DNA of 6,198 bases from Candidatus Latescibacterota bacterium (GTDB lineage Bacteria > Latescibacterota > UBA2968 > UBA8231). The notes below the pieces were generated by a model. The model was not told where the DNA came from. It searched no databases and saw nothing but the letters and a program-made list of their open reading frames with translations. Shown piece after piece: positions 1 through 5,989 of this stretch. The translations under genes and the position numbers were made by a program. Where the stretch lies: positions 1 to 6,198 of the forward strand of contig DPVW01000250.1 of the NCBI GenBank assembly GCA_003529325.1, in the 5' to 3' direction. Numbering within the stretch: position 1 is the stretch's first letter; each line of letters begins with the position of its first letter.

Positions 1-308
1 ACATTGTGTCCCGCACCCAGTGCCTCGATCGTCACCGGCGGGTGCAGGTGGGAGGGCAGAGAATTGACGACGAGGTCGAGATCGTCCCGAGCCAGCAGGG
101 CGCTGTGGTCGCGATACGTGTCGCAGCCGAAACGTTCTTCGGCGTGACGCCGCCGGTCGGCGAGCAGATCAGCGATGGCGACGATCTTGTATTTTCGGGG
201 CGATGACTCGAACCAGCGGCTGTGGATGGACAGGCCACTACGGCCCTGACCGAGGACGCCGACTCTTAATGGGCCGGTGGAGCGTTTGGATGTGCGGGAT
301 GCGGACAT
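1..308 (-). CDS. Gfo/Idh/MocA family oxidoreductase, N-terminal part (cut by window edge)
   Basis: Reading the - strand from an ATG at 308-306 gives 102 open codons up to the window edge. The first part is a classic Rossmann fold: strand LRVGVLG followed by an exact GxGxxG motif (G20-Q-G22-R-S-G25), then a second strand KIVAIAD ending in an acidic residue (D47) that in this family contacts the ribose of NAD(P). The segment LVVNSLPSHLHPPVTIEAL (about residues 79-97) matches the family's P-(N/S)-x-x-H stretch and the helix after it. Members are usually 340-400 residues, so about 250 residues lie outside. They oxidise or reduce sugars, inositols and related polyols in the cytosol. The substrate cannot be told from this part. 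The gene is divergent from the cupin operon and may share its control region. No close Shine-Dalgarno is visible; a GGAG lies about 12 nt upstream of the ATG, so the start is likely but not certain. Confidence 0.9.
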   Translation of the reverse strand, partial: MSASRTSKRSTGPLRVGVLGQGRSGLSIHSRWFESSPRKYKIVAIADLLADRRRHAEERFGCDTYRDHSALLARDDLDLVVNSLPSHLHPPVTIEALGAGHN

Positions 309-423
309 GGGACAGATGCTCTCCAGTAAGGAAGTGACATTCGATGACGGAAAGACTACGAAGGGGACACCCCGCAAGCCACCCACGTTGCCGGCACCGC
401 CTTCGGTCCTACTTTATTGGTGG
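309..423. promoter_or_regulatory. Divergent intergenic region with possible + strand promoter
   Basis: This 115-nt stretch lies between the divergent oxidoreductase and cupin starts. On the + strand, TTGCCG (388-393) and TACTTT (410-415) are separated by 16 nt and resemble a sigma70 -35/-10 pair. Transcription would then begin at about 421-424, almost on the cupin ATG at 424, so the message may be leaderless or have a very short leader. No Shine-Dalgarno is seen before 424. A GGGG-ACA-CCCC inverted repeat sits at 363-373. No convincing promoter was found for the - strand gene. This is pattern matching on short motifs only and is weak evidence. Confidence 0.3.
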
Positions 424-1185
424 ATGATCACCCACGTCGATGGTATTGCCGCCGCAGCTGTTGCCGGCCAACCCCAGCCTCTGTTTCCGAACCTGGATTC
501 CGTCACTTCCTGGCGCCGCTTCGAACTGCTCGATCTGCCAGCAGCCGGTGTTTGTGTCACCGACGACGTCGGCGAGGAGGCAGGTTATCTGCTGTTGTCC
601 GGTCAGGTCACTATAGAACAAGATCAAATGCAGGTCGAAGGGCACGCACCGGCTGCCATCCGGTGCCTGGCGAATCGGCCGCATCGAGTCGTCGCCGGCC
701 AGCTGGGGGCACGACTGTTGCGTATCGGCGTCGACACTGCAGGCGTGAATGGAGGCGAATTGGCGATGGATGTCATGGCTCGTGATCGCTTGCCATGGCG
801 GGATGCCATCCATGGCGGGGGTGGTCGCATCGGCACACGGCATCTGTTCGGCCCGCAAGACTTCGCCTCCAGCTGGACCTTTGTCGACCATGCCATACTG
901 TCGGCGAGCAGTTCTCTGGGGTACCACTACCACGACCACCTCGAAGAAGCCTTCGTCGTGCTGTCCGGTCGGGGCTGGATGACTCTGGGTGACACCACCG
1001 TCGAGATCGGGCCTGGAGATGTCACGCTGCAGCAGGCCAACGTCAGACATGGATTGTACAATCCCTTCACCGCCGACCTGGACTTCGTCCGCGTCGCCGT
1101 CGCCACCCCCGGGCAGACGTTCACGACCATCGATGTTGCCGATGATCTGCGCGCCCGTCGACCCACACAGGAGAACAGGACATGA
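424..1185 (+). CDS. Cupin domain protein (bicupin-like, C-terminal metal-binding cupin)
   Basis: The product is 253 residues from the ATG at 424. The C-terminal half has a canonical cupin motif 1: residues H168-Y-H170, four residues, E175, six residues, then G. It also has a motif 2 ending H209-x3-N213. H168, H170, E175 and H209 would bind one divalent metal. The N-terminal half contains a similar beta-rich stretch (EEAGYLLLSGQVTIEQ, about residues 51-66) without the histidines, so it looks like a degenerate cupin domain. No signal peptide is seen, so the protein is probably cytosolic. The reaction is unknown: cupins include sugar isomerases, dioxygenases, lyases and binding proteins, and the neighbours favour a sugar-related role. 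The frame stays open upstream to a GTG at 277, but that start would overlap the divergent gene and adds a hydrophilic, unconserved-looking tail, so 424 is preferred; ATG 316 is an alternative. It is the first gene of the operon and overlaps the next by 4 nt (ATGA). Confidence 0.83.
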   Translation: MITHVDGIAAAAVAGQPQPLFPNLDSVTSWRRFELLDLPAAGVCVTDDVGEEAGYLLLSGQVTIEQDQMQVEGHAPAAIRCLANRPHRVVAGQLGARLLRIGVDTAGVNGGELAMDVMARDRLPWRDAIHGGGGRIGTRHLFGPQDFASSWTFVDHAILSASSSLGYHYHDHLEEAFVVLSGRGWMTLGDTTVEIGPGDVTLQQANVRHGLYNPFTADLDFVRVAVATPGQTFTTIDVADDLRARRPTQENRT

Positions 1186-2153
1186 CTGCCGCTGCCGATA
1201 CTGCCAGTCGTATGGCCGACGCCGCACAGGCGTTGCTGGATGCACTCGATGACACGCAGCGTGCCACGAGCAGCATCGATTTTGCCGATGCTGCACAACG
1301 CACGAACTGGCATTATGTGCCGCGGGAGCGCGCCGGGTTGTCATTACAGAAGATGGATGCCAAGCAACAAGGCCTGGCCCTGGCGTTGCTGGCCACGGGT
1401 CTGAGTCGGACGGCTGAGCAGAAGGCGAAGACAATCATCAGCCTGGAGTCGATCCTGGCCGGCATCGAGGGACCGGATCGAAGTCACCCCAGGGATCCTG
1501 AACTTTACCATGTCACGATTTTCGGCGACGTCGGTGCACAGGGTGTCTGGGGCTGGCGCTTCGAGGGCCACCACATTTCGCTGAACAACACGATCGTCAA
1601 CGGCACCGAAGTATCCTCTGCGCCGCTGTTTTTTGGCTCGAATCCCGCCCACGTGCGTCATGGTGAACAGCAGGGACTCCGGGCCCTGAAGGAGGAGGAG
1701 GACCTGGGCCGCGATTTGCTGTCGCAGTTGGATGGTGAGCAGAAGCGGATCGCCATCGTTGCCGCCGAGGCACCCCCCGACATCCTGACGACGAATGTCG
1801 TACGCGTCGGTGCCGAGGCGCCACCCGCAGGTTTGACGGCGGCAGCCATGACGGCGGGTCAAAGGCAGCTGCTCGAGGCGCTGGTGCGTGTCTACGTGGA
1901 GCGTCTGCCCGAAGGCCTGGCGGGCCAAGAGTTGGCGCGTCTGCAGGCAACCGACCTGGCGTCTGCAAACTTCTGCTGGGCGGGGGGGCAACTGCGCGGC
2001 GAACCGCATTACTACCGGGTGCAGTCGACGTCTTTCCTTGCCGAATACGACAACACACAAAACGATGCGAATCACATCCATGCTGTCTGGCGCGACCTGA
2101 CGAACGACTTCGGCGACGATCTGTTGCGGCGCCATTACGAACAGAGCCATTGA
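1182..2153 (+). CDS. DUF3500 domain-containing protein
   Basis: The 323-residue product matches the DUF3500 family over nearly its full length. Recognisable blocks are NWHYVPRERAGLSL (42-55), VWGWRFEGHHISLN (122-135), APLFFGSNPA (147-156), a C-terminal block with YYRV (277-280), EYDNTQNDANHIH (288-300) and VWRD (302-305), and a final GDDLLRRHY (311-319). The function of the family is not established. Clustered H130, H131, E288, H298 and H300 would be natural candidates for a metal or active site, but this is inference. Many family members are exported; this one begins with a hydrophilic, Ala/Asp-rich stretch and no signal peptide, so it is probably cytosolic. The ATG at 1182 overlaps the upstream stop (ATGA) and has a good AGGAG at 1169-1173, 8 nt before it. 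The stop overlaps the TTG start of the GH13 gene (TTGA), which suggests coupled translation and a shared pathway. Confidence 0.92.
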   Translation: MTAAADTASRMADAAQALLDALDDTQRATSSIDFADAAQRTNWHYVPRERAGLSLQKMDAKQQGLALALLATGLSRTAEQKAKTIISLESILAGIEGPDRSHPRDPELYHVTIFGDVGAQGVWGWRFEGHHISLNNTIVNGTEVSSAPLFFGSNPAHVRHGEQQGLRALKEEEDLGRDLLSQLDGEQKRIAIVAAEAPPDILTTNVVRVGAEAPPAGLTAAAMTAGQRQLLEALVRVYVERLPEGLAGQELARLQATDLASANFCWAGGQLRGEPHYYRVQSTSFLAEYDNTQNDANHIHAVWRDLTNDFGDDLLRRHYEQSH

Positions 2154-4366
2154 CCCAACTCGCTTCACCGACGGGTCAGCTACCCCTATACCGACCGTTG
2201 CACGACAGCTACCCCGACGGAGGTTATGACAACTGGCGTGTCTGGGCCGGCAATCTGTCGATCGAAATTGACGGGCTGTGGGCCTCAGCCACCCTCAGCC
2301 GCGCCTACCTGTGGCCGGATCGGCCCGCACCGCGGGCACGAGTACGCTGTGAACTCTTTGTCGCCGATGTGCCCGCGGTGTCGATTCGCCAAGAGCATGT
2401 CGTGGCTCGAGTGTGCACGGACGCTGTCGACACCGGGCACCGTATCCCCATGCAGTTGCTGACGGGACCGACAGGTGTGGCTGAGCCCTGCGGTGCCAAC
2501 ATGGTTTTTGAGTCTGAATCATTCGCACTCGAACAGACCGGCGCCTACACCTATGGCATCGAGTTCAGCGCCGACAAGGACCACGTGGAGTGGGTCTCCA
2601 GCGCCGCCATCGCACCGAACCAGGACGGCACCATCGTCGTCAGTCCCGGATGGATCGCCGACGGACCCACTGTGACCGAGGTCTGTGTGCGCAAGGTCGG
2701 CGCCAGGGCGACCGAGTCGGGGTTCGAGTCGGGTCGAATCCTGCACCTGACGGCCTGCCTTGAGCAGATCCCGACGGATGTCGTTTACCTGCTGCCCTTT
2801 TTCCGACCTGGATACACCGATCTGAAAACGGGCGAGGATGTGCGCAAAGGGCGTCTGGGCAGCCCGTACGCCGTCGCCGATTTCTACCAGATCGATCCGC
2901 AATTGGTGACCCCTCCCGACCAGGTCGATTTTTTCGACATGGCGGCGGCCGGTCTGTTGCGGCAGGAAGATGTCACGGATGTGTGGGCCCGCTTTGACGC
3001 GACATCGGGGCAACGCACGTCTGCTCCCAAGGTGACGGAGCTGGTCGCGGCGGGTGCAGTGACGGCGATACACCGGTGGGGACGAGATCGACTGGTGCAG
3101 GTCGTGGGGCGATCAGAACTACGGCAGTTGTGTCACCGAGCCCACGAGCTCGGCAAGCGGGTGATCTTTGATCTGGTGCTGATGCAGACGAGCCGGGATG
3201 CGGCATTGATCACACAACATCCAAAGTGGTATGCACTCGATGCGGCGGGGCAGCCGAAGATTCACCAGATCGCCTGGCTCGTATACTCCGACGTGGCACT
3301 GTTCGATCTGAGGAACAATCGCCCGCTGCAGGATTATCTGCTCGACGTCGCTCCTTATTGGATGGCCTGTTGTCAGCTGGATGGCGTAAGACTCGACGCC
3401 AGTCAGACGGTGGATCGAACCTTTCTCAGGCGGTTGAAAAATCGCATCCAGCGACAGGATCCGCAGGCCCTCGTTCTAGGGGAGACGCTCTGCCCTCTGC
3501 ACGAAGCGGTCGACATTCCTGTCGACATGATTTATGCACTGCTCGTCGACTTTCATCGGGACGCCGACCAGGCGACGCCACTGATCGACTTTCTTGAGCA
3601 GGTGCATGCCGCATTCGCGCCGGGCACTGTGGCCATGGCCTACTTCGAGAATCACGACAGTCCGCGGGCGACCCAGATCTGGTTCGATCGATACCGTGAC
3701 GCCCTCGACGACGATGAGGCCCTGGCTTCGGTGTGGCGCCAACATGGGTCGACAGATGGGATTGAGGTGGCGATGTGGATGGCGTTGCTGAAGAATCTGC
3801 AGGCAACCCTCATCAACGCCACTGCGGGCATGTGGCCTGGTACGCAAGTGCAGAACACGGCCACTCGACCACAGTCGGCCCAGGGTACACTGTTGGCGTG
3901 GGCTATCGAGTGGGGGAGCCAATGGGGGGAGCGGACGCCGACCGATTTCGAAAACGAGACACTGTTACATCCGGAGGCTGGTCGGGTGGCCCCGGGTCTG
4001 GTTTTGGCGCGCGCCTACGAACATCTCGCCTCGTGTTATGGCGACTGGAAGGTCGCTCACCGCGGACGTATCTACTATCATCGCGACATCGACGCGGACG
4101 ATCGCATTCTGGCGTACACTCGTTATACAGATTCTGCTGCACTCGTCGCTGTCCACAACCTCGACATCCACCGCAGTCGGCGGGTTACCATCCCCCTCGA
4201 CTGGTTGCCATGGACGCCGCAGAAGAGCGACCTCGTATTCGACAGTTATGCACAGTTGGGATTGACAACAACCGATGCTGAGTCGGATCCGACACAACAG
4301 GGGACACGCATTGGCGTTGCTCCATTGCAGACACGCCTGTACCGATTGAGCGCAACCCTATCATGA
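2150..4366 (+). CDS. GH13 (alpha-amylase superfamily) enzyme, GlgE-like and divergent
   Basis: The 738-residue product has an N-terminal beta-sandwich-like part (about 25-200), a (beta/alpha)8 barrel (about 208-565) and a C-terminal beta domain (about 635-738). The barrel opens with VVYLLPFF and GSPYAVADFYQIDP (237-250). The GH13 triad is present: nucleophile D416 with R414 in DGVRLDAS (region II), acid/base E445 in LGETL (region III), and D503 in FENHD (region IV). Region I is unusual: DLVLMQTS (341-348) replaces the common DxxxNH with M345-Q346. The following HPKWY (357-361) and the later ATLINATAGMWPG (552-564) recall the maltosyltransferase GlgE (GH13_3), although NHD in region IV is more amylase-like. 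It probably hydrolyses or transfers alpha-glucosyl units; the substrate is unknown. There is no signal peptide. The start is a TTG at 2150 overlapping the DUF3500 stop (TTGA), with no clear ribosome site and no in-frame ATG before codon 101, so translation probably depends on reinitiation. Calling it GlgE itself would be too strong. Confidence 0.9.
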   Translation: MTQLASPTGQLPLYRPLHDSYPDGGYDNWRVWAGNLSIEIDGLWASATLSRAYLWPDRPAPRARVRCELFVADVPAVSIRQEHVVARVCTDAVDTGHRIPMQLLTGPTGVAEPCGANMVFESESFALEQTGAYTYGIEFSADKDHVEWVSSAAIAPNQDGTIVVSPGWIADGPTVTEVCVRKVGARATESGFESGRILHLTACLEQIPTDVVYLLPFFRPGYTDLKTGEDVRKGRLGSPYAVADFYQIDPQLVTPPDQVDFFDMAAAGLLRQEDVTDVWARFDATSGQRTSAPKVTELVAAGAVTAIHRWGRDRLVQVVGRSELRQLCHRAHELGKRVIFDLVLMQTSRDAALITQHPKWYALDAAGQPKIHQIAWLVYSDVALFDLRNNRPLQDYLLDVAPYWMACCQLDGVRLDASQTVDRTFLRRLKNRIQRQDPQALVLGETLCPLHEAVDIPVDMIYALLVDFHRDADQATPLIDFLEQVHAAFAPGTVAMAYFENHDSPRATQIWFDRYRDALDDDEALASVWRQHGSTDGIEVAMWMALLKNLQATLINATAGMWPGTQVQNTATRPQSAQGTLLAWAIEWGSQWGERTPTDFENETLLHPEAGRVAPGLVLARAYEHLASCYGDWKVAHRGRIYYHRDIDADDRILAYTRYTDSAALVAVHNLDIHRSRRVTIPLDWLPWTPQKSDLVFDSYAQLGLTTTDAESDPTQQGTRIGVAPLQTRLYRLSATLS

Positions 4367-4371
4367 AAGGA
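4366..4371 (+). promoter_or_regulatory. Ribosome binding site of the FKBP gene
   Basis: AAAGGA lies 5 nt before the ATG at 4377 and begins on the last base of the GH13 stop codon. It supports 4377 as the start and direct continuation of the operon. Confidence 0.75.
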
Positions 4372-4376
4372 CATTC

Positions 4377-5087
4377 ATGCCTTCGCCCTTGAAGGCCCGA
4401 CATGTTACCAACGCCGTGACAATGGCGGCGGCGGCAGTTTTGATAGCCTGTGATGCCGCCGGTCCCGGGACAACGACACCCAAACCCATGGTGACGGCGC
4501 AGGACAGCACTTTGTACGCCGTGGGCCAGGGACTCGCAGGTCAGTTCAATCTGCACGAGCTGTTCACCGCCGAAGAACTGGAACGGATCAACCAGGGCTT
4601 CAACGACGGAGTGTTGACGTCCGGAGACTTCGATCTGTCGAACTATCTGGAATCGATGAATCTGCTCATTCAGCAGCGACGGAAGAAGCGCTCCAGTCGT
4701 CTGCAAGCGGAGGGGGATGCTTTTGTCGCCCAAGCCGGCACCAAGGAAGGGGCGGTCACGACGCCGACGGGTCTCGTCTATATCGAGGAACTGCTTGGCG
4801 TGGGCGAGAGTCCGTCGATAGACGACTCCATCAGCGTGCACTACGAGGGCAGCTTCACCAATGGCACGGTCTTCGACAGTTCCTACCGTCGGGGGACACC
4901 GTCTCCGTTCCGTGTCGGTCAAGTGATCCCCGGTTGGCAGGAAGGCTTGCAGATGATGAAACCGGGTGGCAAGGCGCAACTCATTATCCCTGCCAGCCTG
5001 GCTTATGGCGAGCAGGGCTCGCCACCGGTGATCCCACCAAATGTGCCTCTCGTGTTCACCGTCGAATTATTGGAAATCATCAAATAG
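4377..5087 (+). CDS. FKBP-type peptidyl-prolyl cis-trans isomerase, lipoprotein (FkpA/Mip-like)
   Basis: The 236-residue product is a foldase that isomerises X-Pro peptide bonds in exported proteins. Residues 1-25 form a lipoprotein signal: basic start (K6, R8), hydrophobic Ala/Val core and lipobox L22-I-A-C25, with C25 to be lipidated. Asp follows at +2, which in Escherichia coli retains lipoproteins in the inner membrane; this rule may not hold here. Residues about 44-125 match the helical FKBP_N dimerisation domain (LYAVGQGLAGQF; charged helix QQRRKKRSSR). Residues about 128-236 are the catalytic FKBP domain with the usual ligand-pocket residues: Y156, F166-D167, F178, V183-I184, W187, Y210 and F227, so it should be active. 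The domain order is that of FkpA/Mip foldases. The gene starts 10 nt after the GH13 stop and ends 9 nt before the TIM-barrel ATG, within the operon. An exported foldase is unexpected among genes whose products look cytosolic. Confidence 0.96.
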   Translation: MPSPLKARHVTNAVTMAAAAVLIACDAAGPGTTTPKPMVTAQDSTLYAVGQGLAGQFNLHELFTAEELERINQGFNDGVLTSGDFDLSNYLESMNLLIQQRRKKRSSRLQAEGDAFVAQAGTKEGAVTTPTGLVYIEELLGVGESPSIDDSISVHYEGSFTNGTVFDSSYRRGTPSPFRVGQVIPGWQEGLQMMKPGGKAQLIIPASLAYGEQGSPPVIPPNVPLVFTVELLEIIK

Positions 5088-5091
5088 GGAG
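5086..5091 (+). promoter_or_regulatory. Ribosome binding site deciding the TIM-barrel gene start
   Basis: AGGGAG overlaps the FKBP stop codon and lies 5 nt before the ATG at 5097. A GTG at 5091 is in the same frame, but it overlaps this site and cannot be served by it, so the ATG at 5097 is the better start. Confidence 0.7.
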
Positions 5092-5096
5092 TGACT

Positions 5097-5906
5097 ATGT
5101 CGACGATCGGGGTGATCCACTACAACTGGCCCGGTTACGATCTCGAAGGATTTGCGCGTCGTGCCAGCGACATCGGCTACAAGTCGTGTGAGCTGCAGAT
5201 TGGCGACATCTGGGATGAGGCAGATGACGACGGTGGGCGGCAGGCTGAGGTGATGCGGGAGATGTTCGCCGGTTACGGCATGACGATCTCCGCCGTTACG
5301 GCGGGCAATGATTTTATCCAGGCGAACCGGGGCGACTTCGATGCGCAGATCGCCCGCTATCGACGCGTCTGCGAAATCATCCCGCGAACCGGCACCGATA
5401 TCATCCGTTCCGATGGTGGCTGGAATCGCGGCGACAAGGTTCCACAGGACCAGTGGGATGGCATGATGCTGGAGGGTTTCCAGCGTTGCGCTGAGTTTCT
5501 CGAAAGGCTCAATGTGCGTGTCGCGCTGGACAATCATGGGGTGTCGACCAACGATGGCGACTGGCAGTTGAGTCTGATCGAGCGCGTTGGCTCAGGTCGA
5601 GTTGGCGTCAATCTGGATACGATGAATTATCGCTGGTTCGGTCACAGTCTCGAGAAGATCGATCACTTTTACGAGATCATCGCACCTCATACCTTCCACA
5701 CCCATATGAAGGACGGCACCGGGTCCCGCAGTGAGTACAAAGGAGCCGCACTCGGCGAGGGTGAGATCCACCTTGAAAAAGTGCTGGAGTGTTTGCGCCA
5801 GGCCGGTTATGACGGCGCCTTCACGGCAGAGTATGAAGGACCGGAAGCCGAAGGTGGTGTCGGTTATGAAAAGTGTTACCACTGGCTGACCGAGCACGTA
5901 GGCTAG
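5097..5906 (+). CDS. Sugar phosphate isomerase/epimerase-like TIM barrel protein
   Basis: The 269-residue product belongs to the xylose isomerase-like TIM barrel (AP endonuclease 2) superfamily, at the usual length for a single-domain member. The N-terminal strand TIGVIHYNW and the SCELQI segment (about 30-35) are typical first strands. Expected metal ligands fall at the ends of later strands: ALDNHG (D145, H147), NLDTMN (D174), HTHMKDG (H201, H203) and TAEYEG (E245). The LGEGEIH segment (about 219-225) is the common loop near the active site. The first ligand position is normally Glu in a LExHG motif but is Asp (D145) here. Family members isomerise or epimerise sugars and inositol intermediates in the cytosol with a divalent metal; some act on keto-sugars or as 3-keto-glycoside lyases alongside Gfo/Idh/MocA dehydrogenases. 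No signal peptide is seen. It is the last gene of the operon, with a terminator 20 nt after its stop. The substrate cannot be assigned. Confidence 0.92.
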   Translation: MSTIGVIHYNWPGYDLEGFARRASDIGYKSCELQIGDIWDEADDDGGRQAEVMREMFAGYGMTISAVTAGNDFIQANRGDFDAQIARYRRVCEIIPRTGTDIIRSDGGWNRGDKVPQDQWDGMMLEGFQRCAEFLERLNVRVALDNHGVSTNDGDWQLSLIERVGSGRVGVNLDTMNYRWFGHSLEKIDHFYEIIAPHTFHTHMKDGTGSRSEYKGAALGEGEIHLEKVLECLRQAGYDGAFTAEYEGPEAEGGVGYEKCYHWLTEHVG

Positions 5907-5925
5907 CAACACTGCGCCAGAAAAG

Positions 5926-5964
5926 AAAGACACCCCGTCAGCCGATGGCTGACGGGGCGTCTTT
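5926..5964. terminator. Strong, probably bidirectional rho-independent terminator
   Basis: AAAGAC-A-CCCCGTCAGCC (5926-5943) pairs with GGCTGACGGGG-C-GTCTTT (5947-5964) around a 3-nt GAT loop: 11 uninterrupted GC-rich pairs, one A/C mismatch, then six more pairs. On the + strand it is followed by a short T run (TTTT, 5962-5965). On the - strand the exit side reads GTCTTTCTTTTC, a better U tract. It lies between convergent genes, ending the operon on one side and the Lys-rich gene on the other. Confidence 0.92.
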
Positions 5965-5966
5965 TG

Positions 5967-5981
5967 TAACTTCTGAAGTTA
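5967..5981. repeat. Perfect 15-nt palindrome next to the terminator
   Basis: TAACTTC-T-GAAGTTA has two 7-base arms around a single central base. It sits between the terminator and the stop codon of the convergent - strand gene. The dyad is seen directly. It could be a protein-binding dyad or part of the 3' end structure of the - strand transcript; its function is not known. Confidence 0.5.
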
Positions 5982-5989
5982 GCGCGATT

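Noticed and set aside
6..238. Short open frames on both strands at the left edge
   Set aside because: The - strand frame starting at 308 reads as a clear oxidoreductase Rossmann fold across this region; the others are shadows of it.
277..423. Upstream extension of the cupin gene to a GTG at 277
   Set aside because: It would overlap the start of the divergent oxidoreductase by 32 nt, lacks a ribosome site, and adds a hydrophilic tail unlike a cupin fold.
409..1434. Long - strand open frame of 341 codons opposite the cupin and DUF3500 genes
   Set aside because: It is antisense to two well-supported genes, runs across their junction, and has His/Arg/Gln-rich composition without any recognisable motif. 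Such frames are common in GC-rich coding DNA.
1689..1700. Strong Shine-Dalgarno-like AAGGAGGAGGAG inside the DUF3500 gene
   Set aside because: It encodes a Lys-Glu-Glu-Glu run in a conserved reading frame and no plausible start codon lies at the right distance after it.
1344..2168. - strand open frame of 274 codons opposite DUF3500
   Set aside because: It mirrors the codon pattern of the real gene and shows no family motif.
4185..4979. - strand open frame of 264 codons opposite the GH13 end and the FKBP gene
   Set aside because: It crosses the junction of two strong + strand genes and has no recognisable domain.
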